This document shows, piece after piece, positions 36,287 through 46,039 of a stretch of 64,000 nt of DNA. A program made the position numbers and the translations under genes. How positions within the stretch are numbered: the first letter of the stretch is position 1; each line of letters starts with the position of its first letter. The notes beneath the pieces were generated by a model. It was not told the DNA's origin. It was given only the letters and a program-made list of their open reading frames with translations, and made no database searches. The stretch is from Sva-07 sp963728195 (GTDB lineage: Bacteria; Actinomycetota; Acidimicrobiia; Acidimicrobiales; Ilumatobacteraceae): positions 1-64,000 of the forward strand of contig CAVSIX010000005.1 in NCBI GenBank assembly GCA_963728195.1, written 5' to 3'.

Positions 36287-36724
36287 ATGTCGATCAAGCT
36301 GGAGAACGTCGGCATTGCCGTACGCGACATCGACGCCGCGATCGCCTTCTTCACCGATCTGGGTCTGACCGTTGTGGGCCGTGACACGGTCAGTGGAGAG
36401 TGGACCGAAACCGCAGTTGGCCTCGACGGCAACCACGCCAACATCGCCATGCTCCAGACCCCCGACGGCAACGGTCACCTCGAGCTCTTCGAGTACATCC
36501 AGCCCGAGGCGATCGAGACGAATCCCACGATGCCCAACGAGATCGGCATGCACCGCATTGCCTTCTCGGTCGACGACCTCGATCGCGCGCTCGAGATCGC
36601 TGCACGTCACGGCTGCTCTCCCCTGCGCGGCGTGGCGACCTACGAAGACGTCTACAAGCTGACCTATGTCCGCGGCCCCAGCGGCATCATCGTGATGCTC
36701 GCTCAGGAGCTGAAGCAGGGTTGA
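36287..36724 (+). CDS. VOC-superfamily metalloprotein (glyoxalase/epimerase-like)
   Basis: 145 aa from ATG 36287. Two beta-alpha-beta-beta-beta modules: KLENVGIAVRDIDAAIAFFT with GNGHLELFEY, and IGMHRIAFSVDDLDRALEIA with IIVMLAQEL. Likely metal ligands are His in the second module and Glu in HLELFEY. Members include methylmalonyl-CoA epimerases and lactoylglutathione lyases; which one is not decided by the sequence. Confidence 0.85.
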   Translation: MSIKLENVGIAVRDIDAAIAFFTDLGLTVVGRDTVSGEWTETAVGLDGNHANIAMLQTPDGNGHLELFEYIQPEAIETNPTMPNEIGMHRIAFSVDDLDRALEIAARHGCSPLRGVATYEDVYKLTYVRGPSGIIVMLAQELKQG

Positions 36725-36776
36725 CGATGGATGGCGTCCACTGCTCGGGGGCACTGGGACGACCTGGTCCCTGTGG

Positions 36777-37043
36777 TCAGTTCAGCTCGCCTACCGGTCG
36801 CAGAAGTTCCGCAGGCACCCATTCGCGCTCCCAGTCGTCGAAGTGGGCCGGCTCGACGTCGTCTCGCAGGAGGTGGCCGATCCACAGCTCCCCACGATCG
36901 TTCCGGATCGGGATGAGAACGTCAGCGCCGCGATTGGCGAATGTCACGACACATCGCCGGCCGTTCGGCAACTCGTAGATCGTCCCGACCGAACCCAACG
37001 GGCCGTAGGGGACCGACGACGGCAACTCCTGACGCTCGACCAC
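36777..37043 (-). CDS. Hypothetical small protein
   Basis: 88 aa from GTG 37043. Composition looks protein-like rather than shadow: VGTIYELPNGRRCVVTFANR, DVLIPIRNDRGELWIGHLLR and FDDWEREWVPAELLRP. No signal, membrane helix or known motif. Its start abuts a 14-bp tandem repeat. Confidence 0.5.
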   Translation of the reverse strand: MVERQELPSSVPYGPLGSVGTIYELPNGRRCVVTFANRGADVLIPIRNDRGELWIGHLLRDDVEPAHFDDWEREWVPAELLRPVGELN

Positions 37044-37046
37044 GAC

Positions 37047-37088
37047 GGCTGGTCTACTACGGCTGGTCTACCACGGCTGGTCTACTAC
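37047..37088. repeat. Three tandem copies of a 14-bp unit
   Basis: Unit GGCTGGTCTACTAC repeated three times with one mismatch (CCAC in the middle copy). It lies 4 bp upstream of the 88-aa minus-strand gene and about 75 bp before the next plus-strand gene. Confidence 0.9.
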
Positions 37089-37163
37089 GGCTCGGCGACG
37101 CAACCAGTCGCCGTTCACCTGGAGTCCGGCTGTCGCTCGCCCCGCCCGGCCTACGTTTGGGTC

Positions 37164-37655
37164 ATGACGTTTTCACGAGACGATCCCCGGGCGGCACACA
37201 TCGCCCGCGACACCGCCGTCGACCGCACCGGACTGGCGGACTTCGTCGCCGACAAGCATCGGTGGGTGCTGGCCACCACCCGGGCCGACGGCCGCCCGCA
37301 GATGAGCCCGGTCACCGGGGGGATGATCGCGTCGGGTGAACTCGTCATCTCGACCTATCCCCAGCGGGCGAAGGCCCGCAACGTGCGCCGGCGTCCACCC
37401 GTGTCGCTGATGGTGATGGGCGCCGAGTTCGACGATGCATGGGTGCAGATCGACGGGACCGCTCGCGTTGTCGACCTCCCCGAGGCGGGCGATCTCTTCG
37501 TCGAGTACTACCGGGCCATCTCCGGCGAACACCCCGACTGGGACGAGTACCGCCAGGCGATGGCCGACCAGGGCAAGTGTGTGATCGTCGTCGAACCGAC
37601 CCGTTGGGGTCCGGTGAGCACCGGCGGTTTTCCGTCGTCACTGTTCGAGGACTGA
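37164..37655 (+). CDS. F420-dependent PPOX-class oxidoreductase-like protein
   Basis: 163 aa from ATG 37164. Split-barrel pattern: HRWVLATTRADGRPQMSPVT, LVISTYPQRAKARNVRRRPP and CVIVVEPTRWGPVSTGGFP. Actinobacterial members use F420 or FMN to reduce small molecules. Stand-alone gene. Confidence 0.87.
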   Translation: MTFSRDDPRAAHIARDTAVDRTGLADFVADKHRWVLATTRADGRPQMSPVTGGMIASGELVISTYPQRAKARNVRRRPPVSLMVMGAEFDDAWVQIDGTARVVDLPEAGDLFVEYYRAISGEHPDWDEYRQAMADQGKCVIVVEPTRWGPVSTGGFPSSLFED

Positions 37656-37669
37656 ACCGCGCGGTAGGA

Positions 37670-37700
37670 GCCCAGAACCCAGAGCCCAGAACCCAGAACC
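37670..37700. repeat. Short tandem CCCAGAG/CCCAGAA repeat
   Basis: Four to five imperfect copies of a CCCAGAR unit lie between the PPOX gene and a family A hairpin. Nothing else is seen in this gap. Confidence 0.75.
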
Positions 37701-37752
37701 CGTTTGCGCGACAGTCCCGGTGGGGCGGTCCACCGGAACCGTCACGCAAACG
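37701..37752. repeat. Family A hairpin repeat, copy 6
   Basis: Starts CGTTTGCGCGACAGTCCCGG with loop TGGGGCGGTCCA and right arm CCGGAACCGTCACGCAAACG. The loop orientation is opposite to copies 1-5. Confidence 0.88.
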
Positions 37753-37781
37753 AGAGAGGAAGGTCGTGACGTGGCGTTGGC

Positions 37782-38624
37782 TCAGAGGCCGAGGGTGAGG
37801 CGGGTGATGCGGTCGCGGACGAACGTCGGCACGACCATCTCGGCGAGACCGAGGGCTTGGGCGTCGACGCCGACCAGGTATCTCGCTCGAGGATTGCCCT
37901 CGATGACGTCGACGATCACGTTCGCGCAGTGCTGCGGCGCCGCCATGACCGGCTGCCACAACCTGGTGCTGGCCAGCGTGCGTTCGTAGTTCGGGTCGAA
38001 CCGCGAGCCGGTGCGCTTCGCGACCTCGCGTTCGTTCTCCGCCCAGATCCCGGTCTTGACACCACCGGGCTCGACGAGCACCACCTTGATGCCGTCCCTC
38101 GCGAGTTCCATGCGCAGCGCATCGGAGAGTCCTTCCAGCGCCTGCTTGCACCCCTGGTACCACCCGGTCAACGGGGTGCTCGTACGGCCGTAGATCGACG
38201 ACACGTTCACGATGCGCCCCCAGCCCCGTTCACGCATGTGCGGCGCCGACAGCCGCGCCAACCGCATCGGTCCGAGCACCATGGCCTCGAAGGCCGACCT
38301 GGCCTCGTCGTCGGTGACGTCCTCGATCGCACCGATCACCGAGAAGCCGGCGTTGTTGACGAGGGCGTCCGGCCGGTACTCGTCGACGACCGCGGCGCCG
38401 GCCTCGGCGTCGGCGACGTCGAGCAGCGCCGTCTCGACATCGACGCCCGCGGCCGCAGCGGCGGCGTGCACCGCCTTGGCCTTTGCCTTGGATCGCACCG
38501 TGCCGATCGAGCGGTGCCCTCGGCGCGCTGCCTCGAGCACGGTCGCGAGCCCGATGCCCGAGTTGGCGCCGGTGGTCACCACCGTGCGTCGGCGATCGTT
38601 CGTTGCCGGTCGTGAATTCACCAT
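37782..38624 (-). CDS. Short-chain dehydrogenase/reductase
   Basis: 280 aa from ATG 38624. Cofactor motif TGANSGIG (residues 18-25), NNAG at 90-93, catalytic Ser142/143, Tyr156 and Lys160 (YQGCK), and a C-terminal substrate lobe with VEPGGVKTGIW. Resembles classical SDRs acting on steroids or fatty alcohols; substrate unknown. Confidence 0.9.
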   Translation of the reverse strand: MVNSRPATNDRRRTVVTTGANSGIGLATVLEAARRGHRSIGTVRSKAKAKAVHAAAAAAGVDVETALLDVADAEAGAAVVDEYRPDALVNNAGFSVIGAIEDVTDDEARSAFEAMVLGPMRLARLSAPHMRERGWGRIVNVSSIYGRTSTPLTGWYQGCKQALEGLSDALRMELARDGIKVVLVEPGGVKTGIWAENEREVAKRTGSRFDPNYERTLASTRLWQPVMAAPQHCANVIVDVIEGNPRARYLVGVDAQALGLAEMVVPTFVRDRITRLTLGL

Positions 38625-38747
38625 GACGACCCGGATCTCCTCTCGTTCCGCCGCACCGAACGGCAGCCACCCCGATCTTCTCACTCGCCGAGGTCGCCGT
38701 TGAACCTGCGAGAGCGAGACCTCCGCACGGCGTGGAAGACTCCGACG

Positions 38748-40529
38748 ATGACCACGACGACGCCGCGCTGGCAGCAGCGACTCCGAGCACCGCAGATCAA
38801 GTCGTGGAGCCTGCTCGGACCATCGGTCTCCTGGGCGCGGGACCGTGATCGGGGCGTGGCGCTCGCCAACACGAGTGGCCGCTTCGAGGTCCATGCCTTC
38901 GACGCATCGTCGCGGCCGGCGCAGCTCCGGCGGGTCACCGATCGGCCTCAGGGCACCATCGGCGCCGCGATCTCACCCGACGGCGATGACGTGTACTGGT
39001 TCGACGACCAACGCGGCGACGAACTCGGACGGTGGCGCCGCCAGCCCTTCGGCGGCGGGACCGACATCGTGCTGCTCGGCGATCTGGCGCCCGCCTACGG
39101 CAACGGCATCGTGACGCGCCGCGGGGGAGGCGCGGTCATCGGCCGCGGCGTCGACGACGGATTCGAGCTCGCCGTCGCCTCACCCGACGGCACGGGCGCC
39201 GTCGTGTATCGCTCGCCCGAGCACGCCACGCTGTGCGACGCCGACGATCGCGTCGCCGCCATCGGCCACCCGCCGGACGGCGACCTGTTCCACCCGATCG
39301 TGCGCATCGTCGACGTCGCCGACGGTCGCATCGTTGCCGAACTCGACGACGACCGTCGCGGTCTGACGCCGATCGCCTTCTCGCCCGCCGGCGATGGACG
39401 TCTGCTCGTGAGCCATTCGCGCCACGACCGCAAGGGCCTGTTGATCTGGTCTCCCGACTCGGGCACCGTCGAGGAACTGTTCGTCGACGTCGACGGCGAC
39501 GTCACCGGCGCCTGGTTGCCCGACGCCGGCGGGCTCCTGCTCGTGTCGTCGCTCGACGGTCGCGACTCGATGTCGCGCCTCGATCTCGCCTCGGGTTCGC
39601 TGGAGCGGCTGGCGTCGCCGCAAGGTGTCATCGACGAGTGCTCGCCCCGACGCGACGGGACCGTGCAGGCGTTGGTCGAGTCGGCCGCCGAGCCGCCGAG
39701 CATCATCGAGATCGGCAACGGACCGGTCGTCGTGCTGCCCGGCGACCCGCCGGCGCCGTCGGTCATCGCCGAGGATGTCGAGGCCACCGGTCCCGCAGGC
39801 CGGGTGCACGCGTTCCTGCACCGCCCCGAGACGGGAAGCGAACCGTTCCCGACCGTCTTCGTGGTGCACGGCGGGCCGACCGCTCAGGACGTCGATGCGT
39901 TCCGGCCGTTGACCGCAGCGCTCCTCGATGCCGGCTATGCGGTGGTGCGGGTGAACTACCGCGGCTCGACCGGGTACGGCCGGGCGTGGCGCGACGCACT
40001 CGCCGGGCGCCTCGGGGCCATCGAGTTGGAGGACATCGGCGCGGTGCGCACCTCGCTCGAGGCCGACGGCATCGTCGATCCGGCCCGGGTGGCGATGGTC
40101 GGAGGGTCGTGGGGCGGCTTCATGACGTTGTACGCGCTCGGTGTCGAGCCCGATCGGTGGTCGGCGGGCGTCGCACTCGTTCCACTCGCCGACTTCGAGA
40201 TCAGCCAACAGGACCAGCCGGCATTCATGACCGCGTACGACCACGTGCTCTTCGGTGGCACGCTCGCGGAGATGCCCGACGAGTACCGGGCGGCGTCGCC
40301 GCTCACCTACGTCGACGAGGTGCGCTCGCCGGTGTTGATCACCGCAGGTGCCAACGATCCGCGCTGTCCGCCGCGGGCGACCGACACGTACGTCGAGCGG
40401 CTGTACGAACGCGATCACGACGTGGTGTACATCCGAAAGGACACCGGGCATGCGTCGTACGACAACGAGGGTCTCGTCGAGGAGATCGGTCTGATGCTCG
40501 ACTTCCTCGAATCACGCATGCCGACCTGA
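38748..40529 (+). CDS. S9-family serine peptidase (prolyl oligopeptidase/acylaminoacyl-peptidase-like)
   Basis: 593 aa from ATG 38748. An N-terminal seven-bladed beta-propeller is suggested by repeated IAFSPAGDGRLLVSHSRHDR-type blades. The C-terminal alpha/beta-hydrolase has HGGPTAQDVDAFRPL, nucleophile Ser454 in GGSWGG, Asp537 in GANDPRC and His568 in DTGHAS. No signal peptide, so likely cytoplasmic peptide turnover. Stand-alone gene. Confidence 0.93.
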   Translation: MTTTTPRWQQRLRAPQIKSWSLLGPSVSWARDRDRGVALANTSGRFEVHAFDASSRPAQLRRVTDRPQGTIGAAISPDGDDVYWFDDQRGDELGRWRRQPFGGGTDIVLLGDLAPAYGNGIVTRRGGGAVIGRGVDDGFELAVASPDGTGAVVYRSPEHATLCDADDRVAAIGHPPDGDLFHPIVRIVDVADGRIVAELDDDRRGLTPIAFSPAGDGRLLVSHSRHDRKGLLIWSPDSGTVEELFVDVDGDVTGAWLPDAGGLLLVSSLDGRDSMSRLDLASGSLERLASPQGVIDECSPRRDGTVQALVESAAEPPSIIEIGNGPVVVLPGDPPAPSVIAEDVEATGPAGRVHAFLHRPETGSEPFPTVFVVHGGPTAQDVDAFRPLTAALLDAGYAVVRVNYRGSTGYGRAWRDALAGRLGAIELEDIGAVRTSLEADGIVDPARVAMVGGSWGGFMTLYALGVEPDRWSAGVALVPLADFEISQQDQPAFMTAYDHVLFGGTLAEMPDEYRAASPLTYVDEVRSPVLITAGANDPRCPPRATDTYVERLYERDHDVVYIRKDTGHASYDNEGLVEEIGLMLDFLESRMPT

Positions 40530-40586
40530 CCGGCGAGTCGCTGGGGATCGCCCATCTGACGACTCGGCAGGACGAGACTGGGCGCG

Positions 40587-41705
40587 ATGGCTCTCGACCC
40601 TCCGCTGCACGACGTCGTCCTCTCCGCCGACGACCGAGCGGCTGCCCGAGCGTTCGTCGCGCGGTGCGAGGTGCGGATGTCGACGCTGCACCGCATCGCC
40701 GTCGGGATGTTGTCGGGTGCCGGGCTGCTCGTCGTGCTCCCCGTCGTCGCCCGCGACTCGGTGACCGGGATCCTCCGGGCGCTCGTGTCCGGAGGCGTCG
40801 ACGCCGCCGACGGCCTGTTGATCGTCGCAGTCGTCGCGATGCTCGCCGTGCCGGTCACGGCACTGTGGTGGTTGTTCCGCGACCTCACCCGCTTCTACTT
40901 CCACGCCAACCATCTCGACGGGGAGCGCGGCGCGGTCTTCACGCCGCGCTTCACGCTGACGTCGCTGCGCCTACCGTCCGACGAACTCCAACCCGAGTCG
41001 GCCGCCGTGCTCGACTCGACGCGTTCGGACCCGCGCCTCATCGAGCTGCTCGTGCCGACGAACGACGAATCGCGCCAGCGCATCGACGTGCAGCTCGGTG
41101 TGTACGGATTCCTGCGTGACGGCGCCGACGATGCGGCCCGCGCCGACGGCCTGATGGCGCTCGCCGCCGCCCGGTCGCGCTCACTGCTCGAAGAGGTCGC
41201 CAAGTTCGAGTACGGGATGGCGCGTCACGTGCTCAAGTTGCGCGGGCTCGTGTTGCGCTACGTCAAGGCGCTGCTGGCGCTGCTGACGACGGCGCTCGCC
41301 GTGTACGCCGGCGACGCTGTCGTCGTCGACGTCGGTTCGGGCGCCGATCTGACCACGTCGGCCGCGCTGTGGCTGGCGGCGATCGTGCTGGTGTGGGCGC
41401 CGATCGTGGTGCTCGCGCTCACGTCGCCGATCCGATGGATCGAGGACCTGATGCGCGACGACGGCGCCCCGTCGACGGCGGTGGCCGACGATCCCGAGCT
41501 GACCTTCGTCGAGCGGATCTCGCTGCGCATCGCGGCCGTCGCCTGGGTGGCAGCGATCCTCGCGATGGCTGTGGCCGTCGCCGGCGACCGCGCGTCCACG
41601 GGTGGCCGCTGGGCCGGCGTGATCGTGCTGGCCGCCTCGGTGACCGCCGTCGTCGTCGCGGCCCTCACCGGACGCTTCCGCAGCCTCCTCGCCTCGCCGA
41701 CCTGA
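40587..41705 (+). CDS. Polytopic membrane protein of unknown function
   Basis: 372 aa from ATG 40587. About six membrane helices: two near residues 38-95 (GMLSGAGLLVVLPVV, GLLIVAVVAMLAVPVTALWW), two near 225-285 and two near 310-365. A soluble loop of ~125 residues lies between the pairs, with a helical segment LMALAAARSRSLLEEVAKFE. The peptidase gene ends 57 bp upstream. Family not recognised. Confidence 0.8.
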   Translation: MALDPPLHDVVLSADDRAAARAFVARCEVRMSTLHRIAVGMLSGAGLLVVLPVVARDSVTGILRALVSGGVDAADGLLIVAVVAMLAVPVTALWWLFRDLTRFYFHANHLDGERGAVFTPRFTLTSLRLPSDELQPESAAVLDSTRSDPRLIELLVPTNDESRQRIDVQLGVYGFLRDGADDAARADGLMALAAARSRSLLEEVAKFEYGMARHVLKLRGLVLRYVKALLALLTTALAVYAGDAVVVDVGSGADLTTSAALWLAAIVLVWAPIVVLALTSPIRWIEDLMRDDGAPSTAVADDPELTFVERISLRIAAVAWVAAILAMAVAVAGDRASTGGRWAGVIVLAASVTAVVVAALTGRFRSLLASPT

Positions 41706-41766
41706 CGCCTCCGAACACCCGCCTCGGGAAGCTCAAGGTCAGCGGCGTCGGTTCCGATCTTGAAGG

Positions 41767-42105
41767 GTGCGTCGGATCGTGCTCGTGCCGTTGGCGATGG
41801 TCGGCGTGCTCGCGTCGGGATGCAAGGATCCGAACACCACGTCGTATGACCCCGTGGGCGTTGCGGCGGCCGACGCGAACCTCGACATCGTGCCGCACGA
41901 CCAGATCGCGTCGTGCATCGAGTCGACGAAGTTCGGTGCCTACGTGGGCGACGCCGTTGCGCTCGAACGCTGGAACTCGGCCGGCCAGTCCGACGCCGAA
42001 CTCGCGGAGGCCTGCACCGGGATCTGGCGTGCCGACCCCGCAGCGCTCGCACGAATCCATGCGGAGTGGCTGGACACCCAAGCGTTGATTGCGGCAGCGC
42101 CCTAG
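41767..42105 (+). CDS. Small lipoprotein
   Basis: 112 aa from GTG 41767. Signal peptide IVLVPLAMVGVLASGC with lipobox Cys19. The mature part has two further Cys (IASCIES, EACTGIW) that could form a disulfide. No known family. Follows the membrane protein by 61 bp. Confidence 0.72.
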   Translation: MRRIVLVPLAMVGVLASGCKDPNTTSYDPVGVAAADANLDIVPHDQIASCIESTKFGAYVGDAVALERWNSAGQSDAELAEACTGIWRADPAALARIHAEWLDTQALIAAAP

Positions 42106-42374
42106 ACGATCGCAGCCCGACAGTGCGCGCGAGGTTCGGTCGTCGTCCGCCTCTTCGGAGCAGGCGCAGTACGGCAGTGCGTACGACTGCACGAGAGCGG
42201 CGAGCGTTGCGGGCGGCCCCGGGCCGGTCGACCCGGCGCCGCACGTCGCAACCCCCGTTGCTGCGGTGGTTGTGCCCGGGAGCGCGGCCCCGCTCATGGA
42301 ACCGCCGGATCGAGTTGGCAGGGTGGTGCGCACATTTTCCGTAAGCGCCGGATGCGTCCGGGCACGACAAGAGC
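42106..42374. other. Gap before the sigma-factor gene
   Basis: 269 bp with open but unconvincing short frames on both strands. It should contain the promoter of the sigma operon. I find no clear paired minus-35/minus-10 elements, RNA gene or repeat. Confidence 0.5.
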
Positions 42375-42956
42375 ATGGCGATGAGCGCAACGAAGAACGA
42401 GGAGGGTGACGACGTCTCCGATGCCGTCCGCTTCGACCTGCTCTACCGTCGATATCACGCCAAGGTGAGCGCCTACTGCCGGCGACGCGTGGCGACCGAC
42501 CGCGTCGACGACGTCGTGGCCGAGACGTTCCTCACCGCATGGCGGCGCATCGACGACGTACCCGACGACGACGCCGCGCTCATGTGGCTGTACCGGGTCG
42601 CCTACCGAACCGTCGGTCACCAGTGGCGCAGCACCTCGCGGCGGCGACGTCTCGAGGAGAAGCTGGCGCTGATCCCCGAACCGCCGAACGGGGCACCGGA
42701 CGACTCGGCGGTGCACGCCGACGAGATCCGCCGTGTCCTCGAAGCGGCTGCCCACCTCTCCGATCGCGACGCCGAGATCCTGCGGCTCGCGAGCTGGGAG
42801 CACCTCGAGCGCGCCGAGATCGCCGAGGTCCTCGACATCGACCCCAACGCGGTCAGCCAGCGACTGCATCGGGCGAGAGCGAATCTCACCAAACACTTCA
42901 CCCGCCTCGAAGACCGACATCGAACCCCCGCTGCCCAGAAAGGAGGAACGCCATGA
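42375..42956 (+). CDS. ECF-type sigma-70 factor
   Basis: 193 aa from ATG 42375. Region 2: FDLLYRRYHAKVSAYCRRRV and DDVVAETFLTAWRRIDDVPD. Region 4: LSDRDAEILRLASWEHLERA and IAEVLDIDPNAVSQRLHRAR. A strong AAAGGAGG ribosome site near its 3' end serves the next gene, which overlaps it by ATGA. Controlled by the downstream membrane anti-sigma-type protein. Confidence 0.92.
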   Translation: MAMSATKNEEGDDVSDAVRFDLLYRRYHAKVSAYCRRRVATDRVDDVVAETFLTAWRRIDDVPDDDAALMWLYRVAYRTVGHQWRSTSRRRRLEEKLALIPEPPNGAPDDSAVHADEIRRVLEAAAHLSDRDAEILRLASWEHLERAEIAEVLDIDPNAVSQRLHRARANLTKHFTRLEDRHRTPAAQKGGTP

Positions 42957-44009
42957 CGAACGAAGAGCACGTGATGCATCTGTTCGAACGGGCCAACCCG
43001 GTCCCCGAACCGAGCGACATCGTCGCGCCGACTCGAACGTCGGGCGACCTCATCGACCTCCAACACAGGAGCAGCACCATGACACTCAAGGTCATCGAAC
43101 CCGACGCACCCGAGGACCACCACACGAGACGGACCTGGATCGTCGCCGTTGCCGCAGCAGTGCTGCTGCTCGTCGTCGGCCTCGTCGTGGCCGCGAGCAC
43201 GCAACGACGACGACACCAGGCTCGTGCCGGCCGACCCGCCCGCGCCGACCGTCGAGCCAGACGACGCGGCCACCCCGCCCGCCGTGACCTCGCCCGCCGT
43301 CACCGCGCCTGCTGTCGATCCGGCAACGGATGATCCCGGCCAGGCCGCAGCCGATCCGGCCACGATCGGTGAGCCGATTCCGGTCTTCGGCGAGACCGCC
43401 GAGGTGGGGCAGTACACGACCTTCGTGCTCGGCATGGACGCGAGCTTCACCACGCCGCGGCCGCTGTTCGTCGCGGCCAACCGCGCCAGCGACGTGACGC
43501 TGCTCGACGGCTACAACGGGGGCTACACACCCGAGACGGGCCTGTCGCTCAGCTTCCACCGCTGGGCGGGTTGGAGCACCCGCGACGAGGCCGTGGTCGA
43601 GACGCCGTCGGCGAGCATCGATCCGTACGACGTCGATGCGTGGGTCGCGGACAACGACGTGACGTTGATCTCCGACACGACGACGACGATCGCCGGCCGG
43701 CGCGCACGTGTCTTCGACGTCCAGGTCGATCCGGCCAGCACCGTCCAGGCCGCCACCAACACGAGCGGCGGCTGTTTCGCCGGCTGGGAACCGTGCTTCT
43801 ACAACGGCACGGTGGCCTCCGACTACGGCCAGCGCACCCAGTGGGTGTCGGCGCAGCGGATCACGCGCTTCTACCTCATCACCGTCGAGGGGTCCGAGCC
43901 GCTGTTGATCTCCGTCGGCGGACCCGCAGGCAGCGAGTGGTTCGGCGAGGTCGAGTCGTCGGTGATCGCCACCTTGCAACTCGGCCCGGACACACCACCG
44001 CTCGGCTGA
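42953..44009 (+). CDS. Membrane anti-sigma-type protein, frameshifted
   Basis: About 351 aa. The short cytosolic N-terminus (VMHLFERANPVPEPSDIV) is followed by a membrane helix (WIVAVAAAVLLLVVGLVVAA), a frameshift near 43201, a Pro/Ala/Thr linker and a ~220-residue outside domain (GQYTTFVLGMDASFTTPRPL through VIATLQLGPDT). No zinc-binding HxxxCxxC motif, so not a classical ZAS anti-sigma. The position and ATGA overlap with the sigma gene support the role. The organisation resembles the second pair at 62001-63915. Confidence 0.78.
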
Positions 44010-44068
44010 CCGGTGGTGCGTGCTGTCGGGGTCGTCGTGAACGGGCACCCGACAGCACGCACCCATCA

Positions 44069-44120
44069 CGTTTGCGTTCTGATTCTGGTGGGGCGGTCCA
44101 CCAGAAATGTCACGCAAACG
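44069..44120. repeat. Family A hairpin repeat, copy 7
   Basis: Starts CGTTTGCGTTCTGATTCTGG with inner stem TCTGGTGG / CCACCAGA, a compensated change relative to CCGG-type copies. It lies between convergent genes. Confidence 0.88.
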
Positions 44121-44128
44121 GGGTGGGA

Positions 44129-45889
44129 TCAGGAGCTGCGCACGAGGGTGCCGGGGCGGGCGCCGGTATCGGCGTCGTGGCGGCGGGTGACCTGGCCCTT
44201 GACCATCGTGGCGAGGTAGCCCTGCACCGGCTGGATGAGGCGGGTGCCGCCCGCGGGCAGGTCGTGGTGCGCCCGTGGGGGAGCGACGGTCAGGTGGTCG
44301 AGGTCGATCACGTTGATGTCGGCGCGCATGCCCGGTGCGAGCACGCCGCGGTCGTGGAAGCCGTACAGCCGGGCATTGCCGGCGGTCTGCTTGGCGACGA
44401 CGAACTCCAGCGGCAGACGCTCGCCACGCTTGCGGTCGCGTACCCAGTAGGTCAGCTGCGTGGTCGGCATCGTGGCGTCGCAGATCAACGTCACGTGGGC
44501 GCCGGCGTCGCTGAGGCCGGTGACCGTGTCGGGATGCAGCAGCATCTCGCGCAGTACCTCCTGGCGCTCGGCGATGTCGTTGCCGCCCATCAGCGCCGCC
44601 ATCGCCCGACCCTCGTCCTCGAGAAGGAAGTCGTACAGCACGTCGAGCGGCTCGCGCCCGGTCGCGGCCATCCGTGTCCCGAGCGTCTGGTCCATCGTCG
44701 GCTCGTAGTCGACCGGGTCGGCGAGCGGGTACATCATCGGCGCCGCCATCTGGAACAGGGCGTAGAGGTTCGCCATCGAGCCGGGCTCGGCGACGGGCAC
44801 GTCCTGCTCGGACAGGATCGCCGACTTGACCTCGGACTTGGCCATCTCCTTCACCCGCTCGGCGAGCGGGAGGTGGGCGAGTGCCATGTACGTCGGGCGT
44901 CGTTGGAAGGCGTGGTAGCTCGACAGGCCGGTGACGAACCCGATCGGACGTGACGACACCTGGGGATGCATCTGCGCGCCCGATGCGTTGGCGTCGGCGG
45001 TGAGATCGAGGATCTCGCGCCAGAGGTCCTGGTCGTAGTCCGGCGACTGCACGAGGGTGAACGTGACCGGACGTCCGCCGCGCTTGGCCACCTGCTCCAT
45101 CAGGGCGAACTCCTGATGCGGCGTGAACCGTTCGCCGCCGAGGCCCTCGAGCTTGCCGACGGTGCCGGCGGGGATCATCTCGAACACGCCCTTGCCGGTG
45201 CGACCCATCGCTTCGGCGATCGCCACCAGCTCGTCGACCGGAGCGAACGTGCCGGGTACGGGAGCGCCCCACAGCGAGCGGTGGCCGATCGTGCGCGACG
45301 TGCTGAATCCGACGGCACCGGCGTCGACCGCCTCGCCGACGAGGCCGGCCATCGAGGTGATGTCGTCGGCCGTCGCGTCTTCGTTCTCGCAGCCGCGCTC
45401 GCCCATCACGTAGTAGCGGATGGCGCCGTGGGCGACCTGGGCGCCGATGTCGAGCGAGTACCGACGGCTGGCGATGTAGTCCATGTAGTCGGGGAACGAC
45501 TCCCACTGACCCCACTCCATGCCCTCGTACAGCGCCGTGCCGGGGATGTCCTCGACACCCTCCATCAGCTCGATCAGCGTCTGCTCGCCGCCAGGGCGGA
45601 CCGGAGCGAAGCCGACGCCGCAGTTGCCCATCACGATCGTGGTGGCGCCGTTGCCGGCCGACGGGTCCATCACGTCGTCCCAGCTGACCTGGCCGTCGTA
45701 GTGCGTGTGCACGTCGACCCATCCCGGGGTGACGATCGCACCGTCGGCGTCGATCGACTCGTTCGCCGCTTCGCTGATCGTGCCGCCGACGGCGACGATC
45801 ACGCCGTCACGTACAGCGACGTCACCGGTGACGGGCGCCGAGCCGGTCCCGTCGACGATCGATCCACCCTTGATCACGTAATCGAGCAC
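44129..45889 (-). CDS. N-acyl-D-amino-acid deacylase-type amidohydrolase
   Basis: 586 aa from ATG 45889. Start LDYVIKGGSIVDGTGSAPVT, metal motif H61-T-H63 in VDVHTHYDGQVSWDD, GNCGVGFAP, and the C-terminal GVLAPGMRADINVIDLDHL. These match the D-aminoacylase branch of the amidohydrolase superfamily (zinc). Typical substrates are N-acyl-D-amino acids, but many actinobacterial members are uncharacterised and may act on cyclic amides. Stand-alone gene between two family A repeats. Confidence 0.9.
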   Translation of the reverse strand: MLDYVIKGGSIVDGTGSAPVTGDVAVRDGVIVAVGGTISEAANESIDADGAIVTPGWVDVHTHYDGQVSWDDVMDPSAGNGATTIVMGNCGVGFAPVRPGGEQTLIELMEGVEDIPGTALYEGMEWGQWESFPDYMDYIASRRYSLDIGAQVAHGAIRYYVMGERGCENEDATADDITSMAGLVGEAVDAGAVGFSTSRTIGHRSLWGAPVPGTFAPVDELVAIAEAMGRTGKGVFEMIPAGTVGKLEGLGGERFTPHQEFALMEQVAKRGGRPVTFTLVQSPDYDQDLWREILDLTADANASGAQMHPQVSSRPIGFVTGLSSYHAFQRRPTYMALAHLPLAERVKEMAKSEVKSAILSEQDVPVAEPGSMANLYALFQMAAPMMYPLADPVDYEPTMDQTLGTRMAATGREPLDVLYDFLLEDEGRAMAALMGGNDIAERQEVLREMLLHPDTVTGLSDAGAHVTLICDATMPTTQLTYWVRDRKRGERLPLEFVVAKQTAGNARLYGFHDRGVLAPGMRADINVIDLDHLTVAPPRAHHDLPAGGTRLIQPVQGYLATMVKGQVTRRHDADTGARPGTLVRSS

Positions 45890-45970
45890 GTGGGCCCCCC
45901 TTGTCGTCCGATAACCCTGCGTGACCGTACCGCCACGTCACCGCCCGCCCCGAGCCGAGCCGCCAGTCGC

Positions 45971-46022
45971 CGTTCGTGTGCAGTTCCGGGTGGGCCGTCC
46001 CACCGGAATCCTCACGCAAACG
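45971..46022. repeat. Family A hairpin repeat, copy 8
   Basis: Starts CGTTCGTGTGCAGTTCCGGG with right arm CCACCGGAATCCTCACGCAA. Upstream of the amidohydrolase and downstream of the SDR operon. Confidence 0.85.
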
Positions 46023-46039
46023 TGGTGTGAGCCGGCGTG